Source: Clostridium sulfidigenes
GTDB lineage: Bacteria; Bacillota; Clostridia; Clostridiales; Clostridiaceae
DNA length: 64,000 bases
Assembly (NCBI RefSeq): GCF_000732635.1
Contig: NZ_JPMD01000038.1
Location: forward strand, 62,001-126,000
Direction of reading: 5' to 3'
A program made the translations under genes and the position numbers. Shown here in pieces: positions 24,810 to 35,307 of this stretch. Position 1 is the first letter of the stretch. Every line of letters starts with the position of its first letter. The notes below the pieces were generated by a model. That model worked only from the letters and a program-made list of their open reading frames with translations. It was not told the origin of the DNA and made no database searches.

Positions 24810-26792
24810 CTATAAAAGTCCACCTATTGAAACAAATAGTGAAGCAAAAACTAAAGAAACAATTGTCATAAGTTTTATTAATATGTTGATTGATGGACCT
24901 GATGTATCCTTGAATGGATCTCCAACAGTATCTCCAACAACAGCAGCTTTATGAGCATCGCTACCTTTACCACCGTGAGTACCTTCTTCAATATATTTCT
25001 TAGCGTTATCCCATGCACCACCAGAGTTAGACATGAAGATAGCAAGCATAACTCCAGAAACAAGAGATCCTACTAAAAGTCCACCTAAAGCTTCAGTACC
25101 AAGTAAGATACCAATTACTAGTGGCATAGCTACAGCCATAACTCCAGGAAGCATCATTTCTTTTAATGCTGCAGCTGTTGAAATTTCAACGCATCTTTTA
25201 TAATCAGGTTTTCCAGTACCTTCTAGAATTCCAGGAATGGTTTTAAATTGATTACGAACTTCAACAATCATTTTGTTAGCTGTTTTACCAACAGATTCCA
25301 TTGTAAATGCTGAGAATAGGAATGGAAGCATACCTCCAACTAATAATCCAACAATTACTTTAGGATTTAAACAGTCTATAGTAGTTAATCCAACAGCTTG
25401 AGAGTAAGAAGCAAATAATGCTAATGCAGTAAGAGCTGCAGAACCAATAGCAAATCCTTTACCCATAGCAGCTGTAGTGTTACCAACAGAGTCTAATTTA
25501 TCTGTAATCTTACGAACTGATGAATCAAGTCCTGACATTTCTGCAATACCACCAGCATTGTCAGCAATTGGACCATAAGCATCAACTGCTACAGTAATAC
25601 CAGTAGTTGATAACATTCCAACAGCTGCAAGAGCAATACCGTATAATCCAGCGAATGAATAAGCAACTAGTATAGCAATAGCAATTAATATTATAGGTAG
25701 AGCTGTAGATTCCATTCCAACAGCAAGTCCAGATATTATTGTTGTTGCAGAACCAGTTTCAGATTGTTCAGCAATTTTCTTAACTGATCTATAATCACTT
25801 GAAGTGTATACTTCTGTTAACTTACCAATTAATAAACCAACTATAATTCCAGAAATTATTGCGAAGAATGGTAAGAAATCTCCAAAGAATTTTTTACTAA
25901 GTATAGCAGAAGATATAACAACTAATATACTAGCTAAGTAAGTTCCGCTATTTAAAGCTTTATGTGGATTTTGGCTTTTGCTATTATTTACAAGCACAAT
26001 ACCTATTATAGAACAGAAAATTCCTGCTGCAGATATTATAAGTGGGAAAATAGCTCCCTTTAATCCAAAAGCAACTACACCTAGTGTAATAGCAGATATG
26101 ATAGAACCAACGTATGATTCAAATAAGTCTGCACCCATACCAGCAACATCACCAACGTTATCACCAACGTTATCAGCGATTACTGCCGGGTTACGTGGAT
26201 CATCTTCAGGTATACCAGCTTCAACCTTACCAACAAGGTCAGCTCCAACATCAGCAGCCTTAGTATATATTCCACCACCAACACGTCCAAAAAGAGCTAG
26301 AGTAGAAGCTCCTAAACTAAATCCAGTAAGTACTTCTATATTATTTGTAAAAAAGTAAACTACACTTACTCCTAGTAGTCCAAGACCTACAACACACAGA
26401 CCCATAACAGCTCCACCGGAGAATGCAATTGAAAGTGCTTTACTCATACCAGATGTTCTAGCGCCTTCAGCAGTTCTTACATTGGCTTTAGTAGCTGTAT
26501 GCATACCAACATAACCTGCTAGAGTTGAGAATAATGCTCCAACTAAGAAGCAAACAGCTGTAACCCAGCTACCTATTCCTACACCAATTAATACAAAAAT
26601 AATAGCACAGAAAATGATTAATACTTTGTACTCTGCCTTTAAGAAAGCAGTAGCACCTTCACTGATAGCTGAAGCGATTTCTTTCATTCTATCTGTACCT
26701 TCACTACTTTTATTAATTTTTGATAGTAGTAAAAAGGCAGAGATTAAAGCAAGCAATCCAGCAACTATACAAACATAGATAAGATTGTTCAT
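24810..26792 (-). CDS. hppA: Membrane-bound pyrophosphatase, K+-dependent ion pump
   Basis: This 660-residue protein with about 16 membrane helices couples PPi hydrolysis to Na+ and/or H+ export. Key motifs: [11 protein letters not shown] and [21 protein letters not shown] (about 183-193 and 208-228) for Mg-PPi binding, [16 protein letters not shown], and the C-terminal [15 protein letters not shown]. The K+-site segment reads GNTTAA, with Ala where K+-independent enzymes have Lys, so the enzyme should need potassium; most such clostridial enzymes pump Na+. It saves energy from biosynthetic PPi. RBS GGGGG. It has a long AT-rich upstream region. Confidence 0.96.
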   Translation of the reverse strand: MNNLIYVCIVAGLLALISAFLLLSKINKSSEGTDRMKEIASAISEGATAFLKAEYKVLIIFCAIIFVLIGVGIGSWVTAVCFLVGALFSTLAGYVGMHTATKANVRTAEGARTSGMSKALSIAFSGGAVMGLCVVGLGLLGVSVVYFFTNNIEVLTGFSLGASTLALFGRVGGGIYTKAADVGADLVGKVEAGIPEDDPRNPAVIADNVGDNVGDVAGMGADLFESYVGSIISAITLGVVAFGLKGAIFPLIISAAGIFCSIIGIVLVNNSKSQNPHKALNSGTYLASILVVISSAILSKKFFGDFLPFFAIISGIIVGLLIGKLTEVYTSSDYRSVKKIAEQSETGSATTIISGLAVGMESTALPIILIAIAILVAYSFAGLYGIALAAVGMLSTTGITVAVDAYGPIADNAGGIAEMSGLDSSVRKITDKLDSVGNTTAAMGKGFAIGSAALTALALFASYSQAVGLTTIDCLNPKVIVGLLVGGMLPFLFSAFTMESVGKTANKMIVEVRNQFKTIPGILEGTGKPDYKRCVEISTAAALKEMMLPGVMAVAMPLVIGILLGTEALGGLLVGSLVSGVMLAIFMSNSGGAWDNAKKYIEEGTHGGKGSDAHKAAVVGDTVGDPFKDTSGPSINILIKLMTIVSLVFASLFVSIGGLL

Positions 26793-27257
26793 AATAAAGT
26801 CCCCCTATATATTCTTATTTAATTTTATTTAACAATTGAAGTGAAGGGTTTAACCTATACCTCAATTGGATTTGTCCTATGTATTAACCTTGTATATGAT
26901 ACAAAAAATATTATGATATATCAAGCAGAAAAATTAGCCATTTTAAATTAAAATGGTAATTAATATATAAATTCATGTGAATAATGATCCTAGAGAGATA
27001 AGCTGAATTAATTAATATTTCATAATAAATATGTATTTAAATACAGTTTAAATCTTATTAGTACTAATAAATGTTATCATCATAATAATTTTATGTCAAA
27101 TATAAGTTGAATTTTATTTAAATATCTTTGAATATATTAAAAGAAAATATAGAATTATTTCAATATACTAAATTGTGATACATTTTATATGTAGAAAGAA
27201 AGTATTAATGCCACCTTATAAATGTAAATAATGATTAACAATTATGGTTAATTTATA
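26793..27257. other. AT-rich non-coding region upstream of hppA
   Basis: No gene, structured RNA or repeat could be supported here. The part nearest 26793 is the promoter and leader of hppA. The rest is low-complexity AT-rich DNA. Confidence 0.5.
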
Positions 27258-27296
27258 TAAAAAGGACACCTTAAATTTTACTTAAGCTATCCTTTA
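27258..27296 (-). terminator. Terminator of the SagB-like gene
   Basis: Read on the minus strand, AAAGGATA.CTTAA pairs with TTAAG.TGTCCTTT and is followed by TTTAT. Confidence 0.6.
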
Positions 27297-27328
27297 GATT
27301 TTGCTAAATATGATATACTATTTTTGAA

Positions 27329-28093
27329 TTATTTACTTACTTTACCAACTGGAGCTACATAGACTACAAACTCATTTTCGCCATCTAATCCAAGAAATTT
27401 ATCTATAAGCTTTTGATCATAGGCTCCTACAGCACAAGTACCACAATCTATAGCTTGGCAAGCAAGATAAAGGTTTTGACATACATGACCTGCATCAAGT
27501 AGCATGACTTTATGGGCAGCATCTAGATATCTCCATTCGCCTCTATAGGGAATACAACTCCATATAAATGTTACGGCACTATCACCAACGAAGGTTTGTT
27601 CACAAGCTATATCAGAAAGTTGAGATGATAAAGAAGAATCTTCTAATATAAGAAGTAATTTATGGCTTAAGGGAAGGTATCTGTATAAGCCATTCTTAAT
27701 GCCCTTAATGTGATTTATTACTAAGTATGTCTCAAAGGGATGACGAGCACCTCCAGAGGGTACGGTTCTTAGGGTTGCATAGTTATTAGCAGTAACTTTT
27801 TTTACACCTTGTGTACACCAAAGAAGAAAGGATAGCTCCTCTAAACTTAGATTATCATCAGTAAATTTACGATGACTTTCCCTTTGATTTATAATGTCTA
27901 AGATATTAGATCTAACAAAAATTTTATCTGTTACCTCAGGCAAGTCTATAGTTTTATCATTTTCATCATATGGTTTTTGTAAAGGTGGTTGAGGTAATTT
28001 TTTTTGTTGATCAGATAACTCATACTCCCCTTCATCCTCTTCTGTTGAAAAGCTAGATTTCATAAAGTTTCGCAGTTTCTCAATATTTTCCAT
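27329..28093 (-). CDS. SagB/ThcOx-family nitroreductase-like oxidoreductase
   Basis: This 254-residue FMN-type oxidoreductase has the SagB pattern: RSNILDIINQRESHRKF (about 60-76), LSFLLWCTQGVKK, TVPSGGARHPFETYLVI (about 115-131, FMN-binding SGGARHP), GLYRYLP, and DAGHVCQNLYLACQAIDCGTCAVGAYD near the end. SagB proteins oxidise azolines in thiazole/oxazole-modified microcins, but no YcaO-type SagD, SagC or precursor peptide is near, so this stand-alone copy probably acts elsewhere. The start is ATG 28093 behind AAGGAG; the longer frame to 28126 has no such site. Own terminator. Confidence 0.85.
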   Translation of the reverse strand: MENIEKLRNFMKSSFSTEEDEGEYELSDQQKKLPQPPLQKPYDENDKTIDLPEVTDKIFVRSNILDIINQRESHRKFTDDNLSLEELSFLLWCTQGVKKVTANNYATLRTVPSGGARHPFETYLVINHIKGIKNGLYRYLPLSHKLLLILEDSSLSSQLSDIACEQTFVGDSAVTFIWSCIPYRGEWRYLDAAHKVMLLDAGHVCQNLYLACQAIDCGTCAVGAYDQKLIDKFLGLDGENEFVVYVAPVGKVSK

Positions 28094-28301
28094 AAAATAC
28101 AACTCCTTAAAAAGTAAAATGTTCATAAATGAGCTTAGTTTACATTTATTCTTGATTCTAAGTTATTACTTAGAAAATTATAATATAAGAATAACCTTTA
28201 TCCTATTATTTCATAATAACCTACAATTTTAAATAGATAATTTGTAAAATATGTGATTTAATAGTTAATAGGATATATGAAAAAATTTTCCTGTATAAAT
28301 A

Positions 28302-28387
28302 TTTATATAGGAAACTAGTTTAATATTTATAAATATAACTATTTAAATAGTTAAATAGTTAAATAGTTGTTCTGCCATGCGGGTTTG
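28302..28387 (+). promoter_or_regulatory. Leader element, copy 2, upstream of the ABC transporter
   Basis: It begins with TTTATATAGGAAACTAGT (28302-28319), identical to 552-569, and ends with GTTGTTCTGCCATGCGGGTTTGAG. Just upstream TTTCCTGTATAAA pairs with TTTATATAGGAAA. The middle holds (TTAAATAG) repeated. It lies 20 nt before the GTG of the ATPase gene, so it would be in its leader RNA. Class unknown. Confidence 0.5.
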
Positions 28388-28407
28388 AGAAGATTAGGGG
28401 GAGAAAA

Positions 28408-29118
28408 GTGGAGTTAATATTAAAGGATATACAAAAAAGTTTTGAAAATAAAATAGTGTTAAAAGGAGCATCTTTTACCTTTGAAAAAGGAAAGATATAT
28501 GGCCTATTAGGAAGAAATGGTGCAGGTAAAACTACTTTATTTAATTGTATAAGTGGAGAGCTAAGCAAAGATTCAGGGGAGGTCATCTTAGAGAATGGAT
28601 TGGGTAATGAAGGAGAGTTAGATTATTCTAATATAGGATTTGTTTTTGCAGATCCAGTATTACCAGAGTTTTTAACAGGTTATGAGTTTGTTAAATTCTA
28701 TATAGATATAAATAAGGATAAGATTATTGACATTAAGACCGTAGAGGAATATTTAAATATCATAAAAATATCTAAGGCTGATAGTCATAGATTAATTAAA
28801 ACCTATTCTCACGGAATGAAGAACAAGCTCCAGATGTTATGCTTTTTAATAAGTAGACCGCCGGTAATTTTATTAGATGAACCATTAAGTTCTTTTGATG
28901 TAATTGTGGCACTAGAAATTAAAAATTTATTAAAGGAAATAAAGAGTGAGCATATAATTATATTTTCAACCCATATATTACAACTTGCCATGGATTTATG
29001 TGATGAAATAGTAGTTCTTAATCATGGAATATTAGAGCAAGTTCCAAGTGAACTTATAAGAAGTGGAAAGTTTGAGGAAAGCATAATGGAAATTTTAAAG
29101 GAGGACAATTATGATTAG
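28408..29118 (+). CDS. ABC transporter ATP-binding protein
   Basis: This 236-residue ATPase has Walker A GLLGRNGAGKTTLF (about 31-44), signature-like YSHGMKNKLQML (LSGGQ replaced by YSHGM, as in many ABC-2 exporters), Walker B VILLDEPLSSFD (about 150-161) and the switch His in IIFSTHIL. It pairs with the overlapping downstream permease to form an exporter of unknown cargo. The start is GTG 28408 behind GGGGGAG. The leader element (28302-28387) directly precedes it, so regulation through RNA structure is possible. Such pairs often serve in peptide or antibiotic export. Confidence 0.9.
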   Translation: MELILKDIQKSFENKIVLKGASFTFEKGKIYGLLGRNGAGKTTLFNCISGELSKDSGEVILENGLGNEGELDYSNIGFVFADPVLPEFLTGYEFVKFYIDINKDKIIDIKTVEEYLNIIKISKADSHRLIKTYSHGMKNKLQMLCFLISRPPVILLDEPLSSFDVIVALEIKNLLKEIKSEHIIIFSTHILQLAMDLCDEIVVLNHGILEQVPSELIRSGKFEESIMEILKEDNYD

Positions 29119-30700
29119 AACTTTTACTAATACATACAAATTCTCCTTTGTACAAGGTGCAAATACATTCATATATTTCATCAAGAGGATTCCGCTAATA
29201 GGTAAAAAAGTTCCAGAGAGTTTTTACAGTAAAACAAAGGCTAAAATTACCCTTGGAATTATATTTGAAATAATGTCTTTTTTATTTGGCTTTATTAAAA
29301 AAGCTGTTTATATTGGTGTGATGATAGCACTTCCTGCTCTGTACTTCTCAAAGGAAAGCGGAAATTTACAGGAAGTAGCTCTTCAAATATTTTTTATTTT
29401 AAGCTTTATTCTAGGACCCATTATAAATACTACTTTTATGCCACGAGATGAAAAACCTTTCAACATGATAAGATTAATGAGGGTGGATGCTAAAAAGTAC
29501 TTTATAAGTGAAATGGGTTATACCAGAATTCTAGCTTTTATACATTTTACTCCTGTGATGATAGTACTGTTTTCTCCAGTAAAGGGATTAATTTTGACCT
29601 TTGAGTTTATACTCATTAGATTCATATGGGAGTTTATACATTTATTTGTATTTAGTAGATTTAACAAGATGATATCAAATATGGATATATTTATTGGGAC
29701 ATTGGTAATTATTTGTCCTTTACTAGCCTATGTTCCTTTATTTTTTCATGTTAATATAGGACTTCATAGGTGGATATATGATTACAGGATTATTATACTA
29801 TTATTTTTATTGTCAGTTTTATCTCTTAGATATATCTTTAAATACAAAAGATTTAAGGATATTGGTAAAATTATATGCACTAAGGATAATGTTTTAGAGA
29901 AACAAAAATTAGTAAAAGATGTTCAGTTTAAAGATGTAGAAATAAATGAGAAGAAGATAAAAGTAGAAGACTTGAATTCCAATATCTATGAAAATAAGCA
30001 AGGCTATGAATATCTTAATGCTATATTTTTCAAAAGGTACAAAAAACTTTTATCAAAGTCTTCAAAATATATAATTATAGGAAGTCTTATAGTAACAATG
30101 GTTGCCATTGGATTTATATTGTGGAAACCAAGTGGTAAGGTGGGGATTATAGATTTTTTCAAGAATAAAACTTCTAGTTGGATATTTGTAATGTACTTTT
30201 TATCTACTACAGAAAGAATTTGTAAGGCTATGTTTTTTAATTGTGATATAAGCTTACTTAGATATGGGTACTATAGACAAAGAGAAGCTATGTTTTCTAA
30301 TTTTAAATCTAGGTTAAAAAGGGTGGTTGTCTTTAATATTCTTCCAGCTTTAGTAATTTGCTGTTGTATAATTTTCATACTAATAGCATCTGGAGACCCT
30401 AAGGCAATATTAGAATTAAGTTATTTATTTTTAAGTATAATAGCCTTGGCTTGCTTTTTTTCCATACATCATTTAGCCATATATTATATAATTCAGCCAT
30501 ATACTGCTAACTTAGAGGTTAAAAGTCCACTATTCAGGGGAATTAACACAGTAATGTATGTAGTTTGTTATATGTGTTCAGGAATTGATAGCTCTTCCTA
30601 TATGTTTAGTTTAGGAGTAATCATATTCACTGTAATATATATGATTATAGCATTAATATTAGTTTATAAATTAGCACCTAAGACATTTAAACTTAAATAG
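29111..30700 (+). CDS. ABC transporter permease, large ABC-2-like
   Basis: This 529-residue membrane protein has roughly ten to twelve hydrophobic helices. A hydrophilic middle (about 255-310, rich in Lys/Glu/Asn) separates the two membrane halves, which end with a helix pair near residues 440-525. It overlaps the ATPase gene by 8 nt, the usual sign of a two-component exporter. No fused ATPase or extracytoplasmic domain is visible. Sequence motifs do not reveal the substrate. An AGGAGG-like site lies inside the end of the ATPase gene (AAAGGAGGAC). A terminator follows about 150 nt later. Confidence 0.78.
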   Translation: MIRTFTNTYKFSFVQGANTFIYFIKRIPLIGKKVPESFYSKTKAKITLGIIFEIMSFLFGFIKKAVYIGVMIALPALYFSKESGNLQEVALQIFFILSFILGPIINTTFMPRDEKPFNMIRLMRVDAKKYFISEMGYTRILAFIHFTPVMIVLFSPVKGLILTFEFILIRFIWEFIHLFVFSRFNKMISNMDIFIGTLVIICPLLAYVPLFFHVNIGLHRWIYDYRIIILLFLLSVLSLRYIFKYKRFKDIGKIICTKDNVLEKQKLVKDVQFKDVEINEKKIKVEDLNSNIYENKQGYEYLNAIFFKRYKKLLSKSSKYIIIGSLIVTMVAIGFILWKPSGKVGIIDFFKNKTSSWIFVMYFLSTTERICKAMFFNCDISLLRYGYYRQREAMFSNFKSRLKRVVVFNILPALVICCCIIFILIASGDPKAILELSYLFLSIIALACFFSIHHLAIYYIIQPYTANLEVKSPLFRGINTVMYVVCYMCSGIDSSSYMFSLGVIIFTVIYMIIALILVYKLAPKTFKLK

Positions 30701-30848
30701 ATAACAAAAATTAAAAAACTTCTATGAATTTGTAAAAACTTAATGTATAATATATAGGCAACTCATAAACAAAGAAATATTTCATTATGATTATGATAAG
30801 CTCTTAGAAAATTGTACGGTTAATGCAAAAAATATTACATTATAAGCA

Positions 30849-30888
30849 AAGAGGAAGAATCCAAGGGGTTTTTCCTCTATATTTTTTC
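30849..30888 (+). terminator. Terminator after the ABC transporter operon
   Basis: AGAGGAAGAATCC pairs with GGTTTTTCCTCT, followed by ATATTTTTT. Confidence 0.7.
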
Positions 30889-30918
30889 AAAAATATAAGA
30901 AGTGAGAGGTGAAAAACA

Positions 30919-33204
30919 ATGACAATTAATAGAGAAGAGACTTTGAAGGAAGAAATGAAATTCAGTAGTACTAAGGAATGGATAGAAAAGCAACTTTTAA
31001 ACACTGAGAAAAAGTGTGAAGAGTATGAAAAGAAAGTAGCAACTCTTAAAAAATCTTCAAGAGGGACTTTTAGTACAGAACTAATTTTAGCCCAAAACAT
31101 TCAAGACTTCGCCAATAAAGATTTGCACAAGTATAGTGAAAGCAAAGATAATCCATACTTTGCAAGAATTAATTTCAAGGAAAAGATAAGAGATGTAGAA
31201 AGCTTTTATATTGGTAAGTTTGGACTTATAGATGAAGTTAACAACGAAGAGGTTGTCATTGATTGGAGAGCACCTCTTGCCAATTTATATTATAGTGGAA
31301 CTTTTGGAGCAGCATCCTATACTGCCCCCATGGGAGAAATTCAAGGAGAACTATTATTAAAAAGAAAGTTTCAAGTTAAGGATGGAAAAATAGTAAATAT
31401 TTTTGATGAGGGAGTAAATGAGTTAATAGTTCCAGTATCAGAAGATGGAGAAGAACTAGTAGATGAGTTTTTAAAGATAAATTTAGAAGAAAATATGAGT
31501 AAAAAGCTGAAGGATGTAGTAAATACCATTCAAAGGGAACAAAATGAAATTATTAGAGCCTATAAAAATAAGCCAATAATTATTCAAGGTTCAGCAGGGT
31601 CAGGAAAGACTACGGTAGCATTACATAGATTAGCCTACCTAGTGTATACCTATGGAGATGAAATGAATAATAGGAACATACTAGTAGTTGCGCCAAACCA
31701 GTTATTTTTAGACTATATTTCAGATATTTTACCAAACTTAGGAGTTAGTAATGTAAAACAGTCAACCTTTGAGGAACTTTGCAGTGCAATTTTAAACATT
31801 AAATATAAAATAATAACTAAGGATAAAAAGCTTGCACATATAATGGAATGTAAGGATGAGGAAGAAATTAAATACATTACTGCATCCAGCAAGATAAAAG
31901 GTACAATGACCTATAAAACCATTATGGATAGGTTTATAAAATATTTAGAAAGAAAGAGTTCTGAAGTAGAGGATATATTAGTAGATGAATACATTTTATT
32001 TTCAGCAAAGGAAATAAAAAGACTATATATAAAGGACTTAGAAAATTTACCTATTAACAAAAGAAAAGATGAAATAAATAAATACTTTAAAGGTAAGTTA
32101 AAAAACCGAATAGAAGAAATTAAAGAAAAGATAGAAAATATATACTTTTTTAAGATAAAAGATATAAAGGATAGAAAAGACATATCAGAGGAAGATAAGA
32201 GAAAAGAGATAATTAAAACCTATGATGAACGAGATGAGCTTATAGGAGGACTAAAAACTAAAGGTAGTAAAGCATTAAAGGAGTTCTTTGGTAATTGGAA
32301 GAAGATAAGTGTAGTAGATAGTTATATAAATCTATATAATGATGAAGAAGCATTTTCATCTGTAACAGATAATTGCTTACCTAAAAAGTTAGCTGACTAT
32401 ATGAGAGATGAAATAAATAATAATATTGCCACTAAAAATATAGACTGCGATGATTTAACGGCGTTGACATACTTACAATTGAAGTTAGAAGGGGTAGTGG
32501 GAGAGAATTATATTCATACTGTCATTGATGAAGCACAAGATTATAGTCTTATGCAATTTAATGTATTAAAAGAAATATCGAAGAATAACTCCATGACTAT
32601 AGTTGGGGATTTAGGGCAAGGAATCTATAATTATAAAGGAATTAACTCATGGGAAAGCTTAATAGAAAAGGTATTTAGCGAAGATGCCACTTATATAACT
32701 TTATCCCAAAGCTATAGGTCTACAGTAGAAATAATAGAGTTTGCAAACAGGGTATTGGAAAAGCAAAAGTTAAATATAAAACCAGCTCTTCCTATATTAA
32801 GACATGGAGATGAACCTAGGGTTATTAATGCTAAAGAAGATGAAGAAATAAGAGTTATTGATTCTTTATTAGAAGAAATATATAGTAAGAATAAAAAAAC
32901 TGTAGCTATAATTTGCAAAACCTATACTGAGTGCAAGGAATTACATAAAAGGCTTAAGAAGGAGTCCAAATATAAATGGGAACTGATAGAAGAGAGTCAA
33001 AGTAAATTAGATATAGATAATTTAATTATACCTAGCTATATGACCAAGGGGTTAGAGTTTGATGCAACCATTGTTTATAATTGTGATGAAGATATGTATA
33101 GGAATGAAGTCTTAGATAAAAAGTTGCTATATGTAGCTTTAACTAGAGCATTACATCTTCAATATGTAATGTATAAGGAATCACTTTCTTCTTTACTTGT
33201 ATAG
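30919..33204 (+). CDS. helD: RNA polymerase-recycling SF1 helicase-like ATPase HelD
   Basis: This 761-residue protein has a coiled-coil N-terminus (about 5-45, the arm reaching the RNA polymerase secondary channel), then FYIGKFGLIDE and VVIDWRAPLANLYY (about 95-130), which are HelD hallmarks. Walker A is IIQGSAGSGKTTVALHRLAYL (about 226-246), Walker B TVIDEAQDYSLMQF (about 535-548), followed by motif III GDLGQGIYNYKG and the later SYMTKGLEFD and YVALTRALH helicase motifs. HelD removes stalled RNA polymerase from DNA using ATP. RBS GAGAGGTG. Single gene. Confidence 0.92.
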   Translation: MTINREETLKEEMKFSSTKEWIEKQLLNTEKKCEEYEKKVATLKKSSRGTFSTELILAQNIQDFANKDLHKYSESKDNPYFARINFKEKIRDVESFYIGKFGLIDEVNNEEVVIDWRAPLANLYYSGTFGAASYTAPMGEIQGELLLKRKFQVKDGKIVNIFDEGVNELIVPVSEDGEELVDEFLKINLEENMSKKLKDVVNTIQREQNEIIRAYKNKPIIIQGSAGSGKTTVALHRLAYLVYTYGDEMNNRNILVVAPNQLFLDYISDILPNLGVSNVKQSTFEELCSAILNIKYKIITKDKKLAHIMECKDEEEIKYITASSKIKGTMTYKTIMDRFIKYLERKSSEVEDILVDEYILFSAKEIKRLYIKDLENLPINKRKDEINKYFKGKLKNRIEEIKEKIENIYFFKIKDIKDRKDISEEDKRKEIIKTYDERDELIGGLKTKGSKALKEFFGNWKKISVVDSYINLYNDEEAFSSVTDNCLPKKLADYMRDEINNNIATKNIDCDDLTALTYLQLKLEGVVGENYIHTVIDEAQDYSLMQFNVLKEISKNNSMTIVGDLGQGIYNYKGINSWESLIEKVFSEDATYITLSQSYRSTVEIIEFANRVLEKQKLNIKPALPILRHGDEPRVINAKEDEEIRVIDSLLEEIYSKNKKTVAIICKTYTECKELHKRLKKESKYKWELIEESQSKLDIDNLIIPSYMTKGLEFDATIVYNCDEDMYRNEVLDKKLLYVALTRALHLQYVMYKESLSSLLV

Positions 33205-33450
33205 GTATAAGCCTAGTTGCAATAAGGAATAATAGGTTATAGTTTAAAATAGAAGTTATTGTACTATAATTTTAAAGATAATAGAAAAAAAAGTGCAAAT
33301 TATGATATATTTAAGGTTGTGTAAGTCAAAATAATTAGATAATTTATTGATAATATGAATTATGTTTCGATAATGAAGGTATATGAATGCCATTATATTA
33401 AATTATTTGATAATAACCTAAATAAAATATAATAAGAGGAAGTGATTATA

Positions 33451-35112
33451 ATGGGAGAAAATATAGGAAATACATCTTCAAATTTTATTAAAAGAATAGT
33501 GGTGGATGACTTACAGAGCAAGAAACATGACAATATAATTACTCGTTTTCCACCAGAACCAAATGGATATTTACATATAGGACATGCAAAATCTATAGTT
33601 TTAAACTTTGAGTTAGCAGATGAGTTTAATGGAAAGACAAACCTAAGATTTGACGATACAAATCCTACTAAAGAGGATACTGAATATGTTGAATCTATAA
33701 AAGAAGATATAAAATGGCTTGGATTTAACTGGGATGATTTATACTTTGCATCAGATTATTTTGAGGAAATGTATAATAGGGCAGTACTCTTAATTAAAAA
33801 AGGATTAGCTTTTGTATGTGATTTAACTCCTGATGAAATAAGAGAATATAGAGGTAGTTTAAAAGAACCAGGAAAAGAAAGTCCTTACAGAAATAGAACC
33901 GTTGAAGAAAACTTAGACTTGTTTGATCGTATGAGAAAAGGTGAGTTTAAGGATGGTGAGAAGGTTTTAAGAGCTAAAATTGATATGAGCTCTCCAAATA
34001 TAAATATGAGGGATCCTATAATATATCGTATATCTCATACAGAACATCATAATACAGGAGATAAATGGTGTGTATATCCAATGTATGATTTTGCACATCC
34101 CCTAGAAGATGCTATTGAAGGCATAACTCACTCAATTTGTACTTTAGAATTTGAGGATCATAGACCACTTTATGATTGGGTAGTAGAAGCGTGTGAAATG
34201 AAAAGTACTCCGAGACAAATAGAATTTGCAAGATTAAATATTACTAATACAGTAATGAGTAAAAGAAAACTTAAAGCTTTAGTAGATGAAGGTATTGCTG
34301 ATGGATGGGATGATCCAAGAATGCCAACTATAGCTGGATTAAGAAGACGTGGTTATACTCCTGAGTCTATAAGAAACTTCTGTAGAGAAATAGGGGTAGC
34401 AAAAAATGATAGTACTGTAGATGAACAATTATTAGAACATTTTATTAGAGAAGACTTAAGTACTAAAGCACCAAGAACCATGGGGATTATCAGACCTTTA
34501 AAGGTGGTTATAACTAACTACCCTGAAGGTAAAGTTGAAATGTTAGAGATTGAAAATAATCAAGATGACCCATCCATGGGAAAAAGAATGGTACAATTTT
34601 CTAGAGAAATATATATTGAAGAAGAAGATTTTATGGAAGAGCCACCTAAAAAATACTTCAGACTATTTCCGGGAAATGAAGTTAGACTTAAGGGAGCATA
34701 CTTTATAAAGTGTAATGATTTTATAAAAGATGAATCTGGAAAAGTTGTTGAGATTCATTGTACTTATGACAAGGAAACTAAAAGTGGAACAGGATTTACA
34801 GGTAGAAAAGTTAAGGGTACAATACATTGGGTAGATGCTAGCTCTGCTATACCAACAGAATTCAGACTATATGAGCCTTTAATAAAAGATGAAGAAATTG
34901 ATGAAAACAAAACTTTCCTAGAATGTGTTAATCCAAACTCTTTAGAAGTATTACAAGGGTATGTTGAAGATAATATGAAGGGTGTAAAACCAGGTGAAAG
35001 CTTCCAATTCTTTAGACATGGATATTTTAATGTGGATTCTAAATATTCTACAGAGAATAAACCTGTATTTAACAGAATAGTATCTTTAAAAAGTTCTTTT
35101 AAAATAAAATAA
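33451..35112 (+). CDS. glnS: Glutaminyl-tRNA synthetase
   Basis: This 553-residue class I aminoacyl-tRNA synthetase has the HIGH motif in [17 protein letters not shown] (about 31-47), the KMSKS counterpart VMSKRKL (about 269-275), and a full C-terminal anticodon-binding beta-barrel region. GlnRS rather than GluRS is indicated by the PPEPNG start and the [10 protein letters not shown] segment. Many clostridia instead use GatCAB for Gln-tRNA, so this gene was probably gained by transfer at some time. ATG 33451 has AGAGGAAG upstream; a GTG 9 nt earlier is less likely. No T-box was found in the leader. Strong terminator follows. Confidence 0.95.
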   Translation: MGENIGNTSSNFIKRIVVDDLQSKKHDNIITRFPPEPNGYLHIGHAKSIVLNFELADEFNGKTNLRFDDTNPTKEDTEYVESIKEDIKWLGFNWDDLYFASDYFEEMYNRAVLLIKKGLAFVCDLTPDEIREYRGSLKEPGKESPYRNRTVEENLDLFDRMRKGEFKDGEKVLRAKIDMSSPNINMRDPIIYRISHTEHHNTGDKWCVYPMYDFAHPLEDAIEGITHSICTLEFEDHRPLYDWVVEACEMKSTPRQIEFARLNITNTVMSKRKLKALVDEGIADGWDDPRMPTIAGLRRRGYTPESIRNFCREIGVAKNDSTVDEQLLEHFIREDLSTKAPRTMGIIRPLKVVITNYPEGKVEMLEIENNQDDPSMGKRMVQFSREIYIEEEDFMEEPPKKYFRLFPGNEVRLKGAYFIKCNDFIKDESGKVVEIHCTYDKETKSGTGFTGRKVKGTIHWVDASSAIPTEFRLYEPLIKDEEIDENKTFLECVNPNSLEVLQGYVEDNMKGVKPGESFQFFRHGYFNVDSKYSTENKPVFNRIVSLKSSFKIK

Positions 35113-35117
35113 AATAA

Positions 35118-35161
35118 AAACACTACCTCTTAATTTTAAAATTAAGAGGTAGTATTTTTTA
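35118..35161 (+). terminator. Terminator of glnS
   Basis: CACTACCTCTTAATTTT pairs with AAAATTAAGAGGTAGTA, then TTTTTT. Confidence 0.9.
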
Positions 35162-35307
35162 TAAAGTCTAATGTTATATACATAAGCTGTTTATATATGA
35201 ATTATCTGTTACTTTTTAGGAGTTAATATAAACTTTAAGAGAATAAAGGCGTTAATAATAATATATGGACAAGTATAAAAACTGTATATAAGAATAAAGG
35301 AGGAAGT

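Noticed and set aside
27329-30700. Thiazole/oxazole-modified microcin gene cluster (SagB-like gene next to an ABC exporter)
   Set aside because: No YcaO/SagD, SagC or precursor peptide gene was found, and the two units are divergent with separate control regions.
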